Assembly: GCA_905205855.1 (NCBI GenBank)
Contig: CAJLFL010000102.1
Coordinates: 1 to 6,593, forward strand
DNA: 6,593 nt
Direction of reading: 5' to 3'
Source: an uncultured Eubacteriales bacterium
Lineage (GTDB): Bacteria > Bacillota > Clostridia > Monoglobales > Monoglobaceae
Position 1 is the stretch's first letter. The number at the start of each line of letters is the position of its first letter. This document shows, piece by piece, positions 1 through 6,001 of this stretch. The notes beneath the pieces are model-generated. The model worked only from the letters and a program-made list of their open reading frames with translations, had not been told where the DNA came from and searched no databases. The position numbers were made by a program, and so were the translations under genes.

Positions 1-888
1 AATTACGTTTACATTTCCCATAGTTCCGGCAACAGTCATACGTGTAAGCGAGTTTACGCCCTCCGACGGAAGATTGACTTCAAAATCCTCCTCCGAGGTC
101 TTATCGTCAACCAACGCCTCTAACTTATAGCCTGCCTTTTTTGCCGCGTCTATTACCTCAGGCGTGTATGAGCCGTAAGGAAAGGCTATCATACTGCATT
201 CCTTGCCGAGATGTTTTTCTACCGCATATTTCGACTTTCTCAATTCCAGAATCATGTCGGCAGGGCTGAGGCTTGCAAGTGCGCTGTGTGTTGCGGTATG
301 TGACTGTATATCAATAATACCGCTTTTCTCCATTTCCTTTGCCTGCTCCCATGTAAAGTGAGAATAATTTACCTTTCCGCCGCCTGCCATCTCGCCGACG
401 GTATCCGTCACCACGAATATTGTTGCAGGGATTTCCATTTCCTTTAAAATCGGATATGCAATCTCATAATTGCTGAGATAGCCGTCATCAAATGTGACTA
501 TTATCGGATTATCCGGAATGGTAACGCTTCCGTCCTCACACATTACATAATCATAATACTGCTTTAAGCTTATCGGCGTAAAATTTATCTTTATCGCACT
601 CATATGCAGCTTAAAATCATATGGGGAAATAAGAGAAATCTCGTTTCCGCCGCTGAACTCGTCATTTGATATATGATGATAAAGCAAAATCGGAACCTTT
701 ACGTCCTTCTTCTTTATCACCGGCGTTTCCTTTATGACATTTTCACGCGGGCCGCCCTCAACCTTTACTACCCAGTCCGGCGGAGTAGATGCATCTTTTT
801 CTTCGTCTGCCGCAGATACCGGAACAGCCGTCATAAGGGTAACAGCCGCGGTCAAAGCGGAAAAAAGTCTAATAATTCTCCTTTTCAT
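1..888 (-). CDS. Secreted polysaccharide deacetylase (NodB domain), C-terminus cut by window edge
   Basis: The frame is open from an ATG at 888 to base 1, giving 296 residues with no stop, so the 3' end lies outside. Residues 1-26 form a signal peptide: basic KRR start, hydrophobic core, and cleavage likely after VSA (26) or SAA (27). A short acidic linker follows, then the PILLYHHIS motif (66-74) and the NodB fold. Metal and catalytic motifs are visible: TFDDGY at 132-137 (D134 general base, D135 metal ligand), SHTATH at 196-201 (H197 and H201 metal ligands) and FPYG at 236-239. Family members remove N- or O-acetyl groups from cell-wall or exopolysaccharide sugars outside the membrane; the exact substrate cannot be read here. 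The start overlaps the last 20 nt of rho, suggesting translational coupling. An in-frame GTG at 894 is an alternative start with better spacing from the AGGAAAGG at 901-908 (6 nt, against 12 nt for the ATG). Confidence 0.93.
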   Translation of the reverse strand, partial: MKRRIIRLFSALTAAVTLMTAVPVSAADEEKDASTPPDWVVKVEGGPRENVIKETPVIKKKDVKVPILLYHHISNDEFSGGNEISLISPYDFKLHMSAIKINFTPISLKQYYDYVMCEDGSVTIPDNPIIVTFDDGYLSNYEIAYPILKEMEIPATIFVVTDTVGEMAGGGKVNYSHFTWEQAKEMEKSGIIDIQSHTATHSALASLSPADMILELRKSKYAVEKHLGKECSMIAFPYGSYTPEVIDAAKKAGYKLEALVDDKTSEEDFEVNLPSEGVNSLTRMTVAGTMGNVNVI

Positions 889-2362
889 TGTCACCGAACA
901 CCTTTCCTGATATTTCTATCAACTCGTCATTGTTTTTTGTCCGCATCATCCATTTAAGCAGATTTTCCGTCACGTCTGCGGCGTTTCTGTCCGCAAAGGC
1001 ACGCCTTAATCTACGCATCATCTCAAGTTCGCTCGGATTGAGCAAAAGTTCCTCCTTGCGCGTGCCGGACTTTGCAAGGTCGATTGCCGGAAACACTCTG
1101 CGCTCCTGAAGCTTTCTGTCAAGGTGAACCTCCATGTTTCCCGTTCCTTTAAACTCCTCGTAAATCATATCGTCCATACGGCTGCCGGTTTCTATCAGCG
1201 CTGTTGATAAAATGGTAAGGCTGCCGCCGTTTTCTATATTTCTTGCCGCGCCGAAGAACCTTTTCGGCTTATACAGCGCACCGGGATCAAGTCCGCCGGA
1301 GAGCGTTCTGCCTGTCGGTGCAATCGTAAGGTTATACGCCCTTGTCAGCCTTGTTATGCTGTCAAGCAAAATCACAACATCCTGCTTGTGCTCCACAAGT
1401 CGCTTTGCACGTTCCAGTACGATTTCCGCCACCTTTACGTGGTTCTGGGGTTCTTCGTCAAAGGTTGAGAAGATTACATCGCCGTTAATACTGCGCTGCA
1501 TGTCCGTAACCTCCTCCGGACGCTCATCAATAAGCAGTACAATAAGCTTTACCTCCGGATTATTTGCCGTAATGCTGTTTGCTATATTTTTAAGCAGCGT
1601 TGTCTTGCCTGCCTTTGGCGGCGCAACTATTATTCCGCGCTGCCCTTTGCCGACCGGCGCAACAAGGTCTATCATCCGCATTGCATAATCCTTATATCCG
1701 ACAGCAAGACGCATACGCTCATCAGGATAAATCGGAGTAAGGTCGTCAAATGCCTTTCTTTTTATCGAAACATCAACCTTATCGCCGTTTACCGTCTGGA
1801 CATACAAAAGCGCCTGATATTTTTCACCCTCGTGCTGCATCCTGGTATTGCCGACAATAAAATCACCTGTTTTCAGATTAAATCGGCGTATCTGATTGGG
1901 CGAAACATAAACGTCATTCTCGCCGGACTGATAATTGTCGCTGCGTAAAAAGCCGTATCCCTCTGTCAAAACCTCAAGCACACCGCTCATAAGATTTGTT
2001 CTGCGTACCGGATCTGAATATACGATTTCTTTGTTTTCTCTTTCCATGCCGTTTTGGGATTCTGACGTTTTTGCGGCGTTATATTCAATTTTATTGTTTT
2101 TTTCTTCTTTAGATTCTTTTTCTTCTGAATCAAAATTAGTTTTTGCAGATAAATCAGAAATATCCGTTCCGCTTTCGGCGAATTTTTCCGCCTTTGCCAA
2201 AATGTCCGCCTGAGTATTTACGGCGTCAATCATTGACTGAACAGATTTGATTTTTTCGATTAAATCCTTTTTCTTATATTTTATAATGTTCTTTATACCA
2301 AGTTCTTTGGCAATTTTTTTCAGCTCATCAAGTTTAAGCTTTTCCAACAATTCATTTTCCAT
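869..2362 (-). CDS. rho: Transcription termination factor Rho
   Basis: A complete 497-residue Rho, longer than the roughly 420 residues of E. coli Rho because of an insert. Rho is a hexameric RNA-dependent ATPase that loads on C-rich nascent RNA and dissociates RNA polymerase. Domains in order: Rho_N helical domain (1-43, [13 protein letters not shown]); a hydrophilic E/K/N/S-rich linker (about 44-116); the cold-shock-like primary RNA-binding domain with RNP1 GYGFLR (135-140) and DVYVS (150-154); then the RecA-type motor. In the motor are Walker A APPKAGKT (247-254), [13 protein letters not shown] with catalytic E280, Walker B VVILLDS with D334, the Q-loop region [10 protein letters not shown] (388-397) and the R-loop region around [10 protein letters not shown] (431-440). 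All key motifs are intact, so it should be active. The ATG at 2362 has AGAAAGG 8 nt upstream. It is separated from cvpA by 204 nt of repeat-bearing DNA and overlaps the deacetylase start. Confidence 0.98.
   Translation of the reverse strand: MENELLEKLKLDELKKIAKELGIKNIIKYKKKDLIEKIKSVQSMIDAVNTQADILAKAEKFAESGTDISDLSAKTNFDSEEKESKEEKNNKIEYNAAKTSESQNGMERENKEIVYSDPVRRTNLMSGVLEVLTEGYGFLRSDNYQSGENDVYVSPNQIRRFNLKTGDFIVGNTRMQHEGEKYQALLYVQTVNGDKVDVSIKRKAFDDLTPIYPDERMRLAVGYKDYAMRMIDLVAPVGKGQRGIIVAPPKAGKTTLLKNIANSITANNPEVKLIVLLIDERPEEVTDMQRSINGDVIFSTFDEEPQNHVKVAEIVLERAKRLVEHKQDVVILLDSITRLTRAYNLTIAPTGRTLSGGLDPGALYKPKRFFGAARNIENGGSLTILSTALIETGSRMDDMIYEEFKGTGNMEVHLDRKLQERRVFPAIDLAKSGTRKEELLLNPSELEMMRRLRRAFADRNAADVTENLLKWMMRTKNNDELIEISGKVFGDNEKENY
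892..908 (-). promoter_or_regulatory. Ribosome binding site and ambiguous start of the deacetylase, inside rho
   Basis: On the minus strand AGGAAAGG (908 to 901) lies within the 3' end of rho. It is 12 nt from the ATG at 888 and 6 nt from an in-frame GTG at 894. The spacing favours GTG and the codon favours ATG. Either choice keeps the signal peptide, adding only two residues before the KRR. Confidence 0.5.
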
Positions 2363-2370
2363 TTAAAATA

Positions 2371-2377
2371 CCTTTCT
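2371..2377 (-). promoter_or_regulatory. Ribosome binding site of rho
   Basis: AGAAAGG on the minus strand, 8 nt before the ATG at 2362, fixes the start of rho so that the Rho_N domain is complete. The surrounding 2363-2430 is very A/T-rich and could hold a promoter, but I found no pair of -35 and -10 boxes with acceptable spacing and leader length. Confidence 0.6.
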
Positions 2378-2430
2378 TATATATGTAATTATTTCAGGTT
2401 TTATTTTCAAATTTTATAATATTTAAAGTT

Positions 2431-2470
2431 ATTTTTCGGGCAGATAATATTTGCCCCTACGGGTTGCATA
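2431..2470. repeat. Small palindromic repeat, copy 1
   Basis: A 40-bp unit matching copy 2 (2541-2580) at 32 of 40 positions by eye. Its core is an 8-bp stem, GGGCAGAT (2438-2445) and ATTTGCCC (2449-2456), around a 3-nt loop. One pair is G-T in the plus-strand sense (2443 with 2451). The stem is flanked by a T-run on one side and CCTACGGGTTGCATA on the other. It lies in the rho upstream spacer, ending 69 nt before the rho start. The form resembles dispersed REP/MITE-like hairpin repeats; genome copy number cannot be judged from this window. Confidence 0.75.
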
Positions 2471-2481
2471 TAATTTTGTAT

Positions 2482-2513
2482 AATATCCGCCCGCATGAAT
2501 TTGCGGTTATATT
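2482..2513. repeat. Imperfect hairpin with a degenerate repeat fragment
   Basis: AATAT (2482-2486) pairs with ATATT (2509-2513), and CGCA (2492-2495) pairs with TGCG (2502-2505) around the loop TGAATT. An asymmetric internal loop of 5 and 3 nt separates the two stems. The left side contains ATCCGCCC (2485-2492), identical to the right stem arm of copy 2, so this may be a decayed third copy. Its right arm overlaps the outer arm of the nested inverted repeat at 2509-2595, so the two structures exclude each other. Confidence 0.4.
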
Positions 2514-2522
2514 GCACATCAT

Positions 2523-2532
2523 ACGCATGCGT
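2523..2532. repeat. Perfect 10-bp palindrome ACGCATGCGT
   Basis: ACGCATGCGT is self-complementary and lies between the left outer arm of the nested inverted repeat and hairpin copy 2. It could be a dimeric protein-binding site, but its left half is also the middle arm that pairs with TGCGTA at 2575-2580. Nothing in the window identifies a binding protein. Confidence 0.35.
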
Positions 2533-2540
2533 CAAACACA

Positions 2541-2580
2541 TTTTTTCGGGCGGATGCTATCCGCCCCTACGGATTGCGTA
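2541..2580. repeat. Small palindromic repeat, copy 2, overlapping the cvpA stop
   Basis: The same 40-bp unit as copy 1, with a perfect 8-bp stem GGGCGGAT (2548-2555) / ATCCGCCC (2559-2566) and loop GCT. Compared with copy 1, the 2442/2452 A-T pair becomes G-C (2552/2562), keeping the pairing. The CCTACGGATTGCGTA side runs into cvpA, where it encodes the final Arg-Asn-Pro and the TAG stop (2569-2567). The T-run is on the side that reads as A-run in the direction of transcription, so this is not a standard intrinsic terminator. Confidence 0.78.
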
Positions 2581-3235
2581 CACATTGTGCAATATCTGTG
2601 TCCGTTACATCTTTTGTTTCCTGTTTATCTGATGTAATTTTTATCAGTGGATTGTTGTTATAAATCATTGATGTAATTCCCGGCTGTGTAACAGCCTTAT
2701 CTATCGCCTCGCTGCTGCGAATCGGCTCAAAAGCCGATACAAGCGCAAGAAGAATCAGAACTGTCAAAGCTCCCTCGCATACGCCGAGAGCAAGACCTGC
2801 AATACGGTTTACAAGACCGATAACCGGCAGTGATGCAAAAAGCCTCAGCAGTCTTTCTGCAATTATAAGCGCAAGCTTTACAACAATCACCACCGCAACA
2901 AACGATATTATATTAACTGTTATCCCTGCAATATATGCAGCCGGTACGCTTACCGCTCCCTCTCTGAGCCACAGCACCGACGGCAGCCATCCCGTTTCGG
3001 CGCCCTTATCTGTTATTTTTTGTATTATATCACCGTACATTGAGGTCGTTTTGATATATGCCGACAAAATCGGATAAAGAAATTTTGCAAGAATTATTGC
3101 GGCAAAAAAAGATAATACTCTGAAAACCATTTTAACAAAGCCTGCCTTTAAGCCAAGCAGCGCAAATACGATAATAATGCCGAGTAATACAAAATCGGCA
3201 TAATTCATTGAAATTTTAAGGATTTCCGGATTCAT
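2567..3235 (-). CDS. CvpA-family integral membrane protein
   Basis: A 222-residue protein with four likely membrane segments (about 12-29, 37-54, 100-124 and 144-168). The first half, DFVLLGIIIVFALLGLKAGF, and the segment LPVIGLVNRIAGLALGVCEG (136-155) look like CvpA (colicin V production) family sequence. E. coli CvpA was named for a role in colicin V production, but the biochemical role of the family is unsettled and is generally linked to envelope functions. A hydrophilic C-terminal tail (about 170-222) follows the last helix. The ATG at 3235 has AAGGAAG (3251 to 3245) 9 nt upstream; Met10 is an in-frame alternative without an obvious better site. It begins 14 nt after the DUF5711-type gene, consistent with an operon. 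Its last three codons and stop lie within a palindromic repeat, so the native C-terminus may have been altered. The family call is fairly firm, the function is not. Confidence 0.82.
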   Translation of the reverse strand: MNPEILKISMNYADFVLLGIIIVFALLGLKAGFVKMVFRVLSFFAAIILAKFLYPILSAYIKTTSMYGDIIQKITDKGAETGWLPSVLWLREGAVSVPAAYIAGITVNIISFVAVVIVVKLALIIAERLLRLFASLPVIGLVNRIAGLALGVCEGALTVLILLALVSAFEPIRSSEAIDKAVTQPGITSMIYNNNPLIKITSDKQETKDVTDTDIAQCVRNP

Positions 3236-3249
3236 AGCGTTTCACTTCC

Positions 3250-4425
3250 TTATTTAAGCCGTACCGTACAAACCGAGGTGCCGCCGATTACAAGCGCATA
3301 TTTTCCGCCCCTGAACACGCCTATGCTTTTTATGTCGCTGCCGGCGGATATACTCTTTTTCAGCTTTCCGCTGCTGCTGATGCAAAGCACATCACTCCGC
3401 CGCGCCGCAGCTATTCCGGAATCGCACACGTCAAAATTATTTATAGGCGCGTCAGCCTGATACCTGCCCTTTAATCTTCCTCCGGCAGAGTAAAGCTCAA
3501 GCACGGTGTTTCCGCGGTTATCCTCGGTCACAAAGGCAAATGTTTTATCGTTTGCAATGCTGTATTTTCCCGGCTTTTTGCCGGCAAACGAAACCTCACC
3601 GCTTACATGCCCGGAAGCCGAAATCCGAAACATATCATTATCTGAAACAACCGTCAGCTTTCCTCTGCAATAGCGTATCTCGCTTATGACGCTTTCCTCG
3701 CGGATTGTGGTGCTTATCAGCTTTTTCCGCGGAATATCTATAAACTGTATACTTGACGCCGCCTTGTCGGTATCACTGCGAAACTGGGCAATCGCAAGCT
3801 GTCTGCCGCCGTTTTTCAGCGCAGCATCCAGGATATATCCGTCACCGCTGTTCCAGCTGAAGCGTTCGTTTCCCTTTTTGTCAAATACCTTTACGTTTCC
3901 CTTATAGCCAACCGTGTCCGTTGCAAAAACCGCATCTCCGCTTTTGTTCACCTTTGCCGAGATTATATCATTGCCGAGGTTATACTCGGTAACACGCTCA
4001 CCGTTTTTATACAGCGCGGCATAGTTTTTGCCGCCCAAATCATAGACAAGCACATATTTACCTGCTGTTTCCGCAACAGGCTGTGACATTGCGGTATTTG
4101 TTTTCCACAAAAGCTTTCCCTTTCTGTTTATCGCCATCATATGCTGCTTGTTATACAAAATCATATCACCGCCGCTTTGGACTGCCGTATAATCTCCGCC
4201 GGTATCAACGCTGATGTCAACAGTCTTTACCCTGTCAGACAAAAGCCCGACAAGGCTTGACAAAACGATTATCAGCACAAGCAGAGCGGCAAATACAATT
4301 ATTATCCTGCCCGGCTTGATACGTACGGTTTTGCCTCTAAAGATCACCGTTTCGGCAGTATTTGTACGTTCGGCGATATTCCGCACGGCTTCTTTTATTC
4401 TAATGCTTATCTGCTGTATATTCAT
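3250..4425 (-). CDS. DUF5711-like membrane-anchored predicted beta-propeller protein
   Basis: 391 residues. A basic N-terminal segment (1-40) precedes one hydrophobic helix (about 41-62), suggesting a type II anchor with a short cytoplasmic tail and a large outside domain. The rest is beta-rich. A turn-and-strand motif recurs near residues 101 (RKGKLLWK), 140 (KNGERVTEY), 183 (KKGNERFSW), 232 (degenerate PRKKL), 271 (SGHVSGEV), 314 (AGGRLKGRY) and 352 (SGKLKKSI). That is a spacing of about 38-49 residues, as in WD40/PQQ-like propellers. From memory it resembles the clostridial DUF5711 family, which has no assigned function. It starts 6 nt after truA and ends 14 nt before cvpA, so it is probably in one transcript with both and may act with CvpA in the envelope. 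The start codon lacks a strong ribosome binding site (only GGGATGA nearby), so coupling to truA translation is likely. Confidence 0.72.
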   Translation of the reverse strand: MNIQQISIRIKEAVRNIAERTNTAETVIFRGKTVRIKPGRIIIVFAALLVLIIVLSSLVGLLSDRVKTVDISVDTGGDYTAVQSGGDMILYNKQHMMAINRKGKLLWKTNTAMSQPVAETAGKYVLVYDLGGKNYAALYKNGERVTEYNLGNDIISAKVNKSGDAVFATDTVGYKGNVKVFDKKGNERFSWNSGDGYILDAALKNGGRQLAIAQFRSDTDKAASSIQFIDIPRKKLISTTIREESVISEIRYCRGKLTVVSDNDMFRISASGHVSGEVSFAGKKPGKYSIANDKTFAFVTEDNRGNTVLELYSAGGRLKGRYQADAPINNFDVCDSGIAAARRSDVLCISSSGKLKKSISAGSDIKSIGVFRGGKYALVIGGTSVCTVRLK

Positions 4426-4431
4426 ATTTAT

Positions 4432-5184
4432 TCATCCCAAATCATAATATACTTTTTTTAAAAACAACCCCTGCGGCGGTGCGGTCAATCCTCCGCGGCG
4501 TCTGTCGCACGAACGGATAATTTCCGGAATTTCCTCAGCCTTTATTCTGCCAAAGCCAACCTCGGCAAGCGTTCCCGTTATTATTCTGACCATGTTATAC
4601 AAAAATGCGTCCGCCTCAACCGTAACGCCGATAAGCTCCGGCTGCTCCGGATTTATTTCAACGCGGCAAAGGCGTATTGTTCTTATCGTTGTTTTTTGGC
4701 TGCCGCCTGCCGCCATAAAGCCGGCAAAATCGTGCGTCCCCTCAAACAACGGCGCTGCGGCAAGCATTGCCGCCGTGTCAAGCGCATACGGAACATGCCA
4801 GCTGTATCTTTTGTAAAACGGATTGGGCGTTTTGGAATTCCATATCCGATATACATACCGCTTTCCGTTCGACGAAAACCTCGCGTTAAATTCCTGAGGA
4901 ACATCAAACGCGTCATATGCCGAAATCCTGTCGTCAAGCCTGTGATTTAAGGCATACGGCAGCTTTTCAGCCGGAATTGAGGTATCGGAATAAAAGTTGA
5001 ACACATATTCAAGCGCGTGTACTCCGGCGTCCGTTCTGCTGCAGCCGATAACCTTTATATCCTCGCCTGTCAGCGCAGACAAAGCCTCCTCTGTAACCTG
5101 CTGTACGGTAATACCGTTTTTTTGTCTTTGCCAGCCGTGATAATCGGTGCCGTCATAGCGTATACGCATTGCAATGTTTCTCAT
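4432..5184 (-). CDS. truA: tRNA pseudouridine(38-40) synthase TruA
   Basis: A complete 250-residue protein, normal length for TruA, which converts uridines 38-40 in the tRNA anticodon arm to pseudouridine in the cytoplasm. Visible motifs: YDGTDYHGWQRQ near the N-terminus (10-21), GCSRTDAGVHA (47-57) with catalytic Asp52, KRYVYRI (108-114) with the conserved active-site Tyr110, HDFAGF (151-156), FLYNMVR (194-200) and APPQGL (235-240). No key residue is missing. The ATG at 5184 has GGAG (5194 to 5191) 6 nt upstream and lies 16 nt after the ecfT stop. Position directly after ecfT is the common Firmicutes arrangement. In many of those genomes rplM and rpsI come next, but here envelope-protein genes follow. 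Confidence 0.97.
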   Translation of the reverse strand: MRNIAMRIRYDGTDYHGWQRQKNGITVQQVTEEALSALTGEDIKVIGCSRTDAGVHALEYVFNFYSDTSIPAEKLPYALNHRLDDRISAYDAFDVPQEFNARFSSNGKRYVYRIWNSKTPNPFYKRYSWHVPYALDTAAMLAAAPLFEGTHDFAGFMAAGGSQKTTIRTIRLCRVEINPEQPELIGVTVEADAFLYNMVRIITGTLAEVGFGRIKAEEIPEIIRSCDRRRGGLTAPPQGLFLKKVYYDLG

Positions 5185-5200
5185 ATGCTTCTCCGTTTTT

Positions 5201-6001
5201 TTAAAATATCAGATTTATCGAAATAACTGCCGCCGCAAGGACTGCAAATGCAAGCCATCCCTTTGTATCGGCGTTTGTAAATTTAAGCTGATTCAGTCTT
5301 GTGCGGTTTTCTCCGCCGCGGTAACAGCGGCATTCCATAGCCGTTGCAAGCTCGTCCGCGCGTCTGAAAGCGCTGATAAACAGCGGTATCAGTATCGGCA
5401 CCATAGCCTTTGCGCGTCTTATAAGGTTTCCGGAATCAAAATCCGCACCTCTTGCCGTCTGCGCCTTTATGATTTTATCGGTTTCCTCCATCAAGGTCGG
5501 AATAAATCTGAGTGCAATCGTCATCATCATTGCAAGCTCATGGGCAGGCAAACCGATTTTTTTGAATGGATTGAGCAAATGCTCAAGTCCGTCGGTCAGT
5601 GCAATCGGAGAGGTTGTCAGTGTGAGCAATGATGTGCCGAGTATCAGAAACACAAGACGCAAAACCATAAATGAAGCAAAATACAGTCCCTCTTTTGTTA
5701 TTGTAAAAATCCACCACTTAAAAACAGGCTCGCCGCCGGTGAGGAAAAGATTAAACAAAGCGGTAATAAAGATAAAAACCATAATAGGCTTTAAGCCCTT
5801 TATGACAAACATCGGCGGTATCCGCGATATAAGCACCGCCGCCGCAAGAAACAACGCCAAAACAACATATCCGACAAAGTTGTTTATCATAAATGTCAGA
5901 ACTATATAAACAAGCACAAGCAGAATTTTAGTCCGCGGATCCATTCTGTGTATGACGGAATTCCCCGGAAAGTATTGTCCCAAAGTAATATCCTTCATCA
6001 T
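5201..6001 (-). CDS. ecfT: Energy-coupling factor transporter transmembrane protein EcfT
   Basis: A complete 266-residue membrane protein, the T component of an ECF-type vitamin/micronutrient importer. It couples ATP hydrolysis by EcfA1/EcfA2 to toppling of an exchangeable substrate-binding S component. Hydrophobic segments lie at about 25-40, 42-58, 64-87, 104-130 and 250-266. The cytoplasmic coupling helices carry the two signature motifs: AQTARGADF (180-188) and AMECRCYRGG (221-230). The second has Cys-Arg-Cys where Ala-Arg-Gly or a similar triplet is commoner, with the Arg kept. The start overlaps the ecfA2 stop as ATGA (6001-5998), and GGAGG (6015 to 6011) sits 9 nt upstream of the first of two adjacent ATG codons, which supports the upstream one. 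No S-component gene is in the window, as expected for a shared (group II) ECF module. Confidence 0.96.
   Translation of the reverse strand: MMKDITLGQYFPGNSVIHRMDPRTKILLVLVYIVLTFMINNFVGYVVLALFLAAAVLISRIPPMFVIKGLKPIMVFIFITALFNLFLTGGEPVFKWWIFTITKEGLYFASFMVLRLVFLILGTSLLTLTTSPIALTDGLEHLLNPFKKIGLPAHELAMMMTIALRFIPTLMEETDKIIKAQTARGADFDSGNLIRRAKAMVPILIPLFISAFRRADELATAMECRCYRGGENRTRLNQLKFTNADTKGWLAFAVLAAAVISINLIF

Larger units (their letters stand above)
2509..2595. repeat. Nested inverted repeats enclosing hairpin copy 2
   Basis: Three sets of arms are nested around one centre. The outer pair is a perfect 10-bp match, ATATTGCACA (2509-2518) and TGTGCAATAT (2586-2595). The middle pair is 6 bp, TACGCA (2522-2527) and TGCGTA (2575-2580). 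The inner pair is 8 bp, GGGCGGAT (2548-2555) and ATCCGCCC (2559-2566). The right outer arm is inside the cvpA coding sequence and encodes part of its last residues. It could be a small non-autonomous element with terminal inverted repeats, or an RNA structure between cvpA and rho. Confidence 0.5.

Noticed and set aside
673..957. Plus-strand 94-residue frame opposite the deacetylase and rho ends
   Set aside because: It lies across two confirmed minus-strand genes, and its Arg/Phe-rich translation shows no recognisable motif.
1212..1688. 158-residue open frame on the plus strand opposite rho
   Set aside because: It is antisense to the conserved Rho motor domain, has no family-like motif, and is explained by the codon composition of the real gene.
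2382..2410. Possible rho promoter: TTGAAA (2410-2405) and TACATA (2387-2382) with a 17-nt spacer on the minus strand
   Set aside because: The -10 match is poor and the predicted start would fall at about 2375, inside the ribosome binding site, leaving no usable leader.
2363..2566. Riboswitch or tRNA-like structure in the cvpA-rho spacer
   Set aside because: The only structures found are short palindromic repeats; no conserved riboswitch core or tRNA cloverleaf could be drawn.
2541..2580. Hairpin after cvpA as an intrinsic terminator
   Set aside because: In the direction of transcription the stem is followed by an A-run, not a U-run; the T-run lies 5' of the stem on the plus strand, so neither strand shows a standard terminator.
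2431..2580. CRISPR array
   Set aside because: There are only two diverged repeat copies with no regular spacer series and no cas genes nearby.
4403..4438. Short minus-strand frame starting from the ATG overlapping the truA stop
   Set aside because: It ends after about a dozen codons inside the next gene and has no supporting signal.
5174..5632. Plus-strand 152-residue frame with many Cys/Arg/His opposite ecfT
   Set aside because: It is the reverse frame of a well-supported EcfT gene; the Cys-rich appearance comes from antisense codons, not a zinc-binding design.
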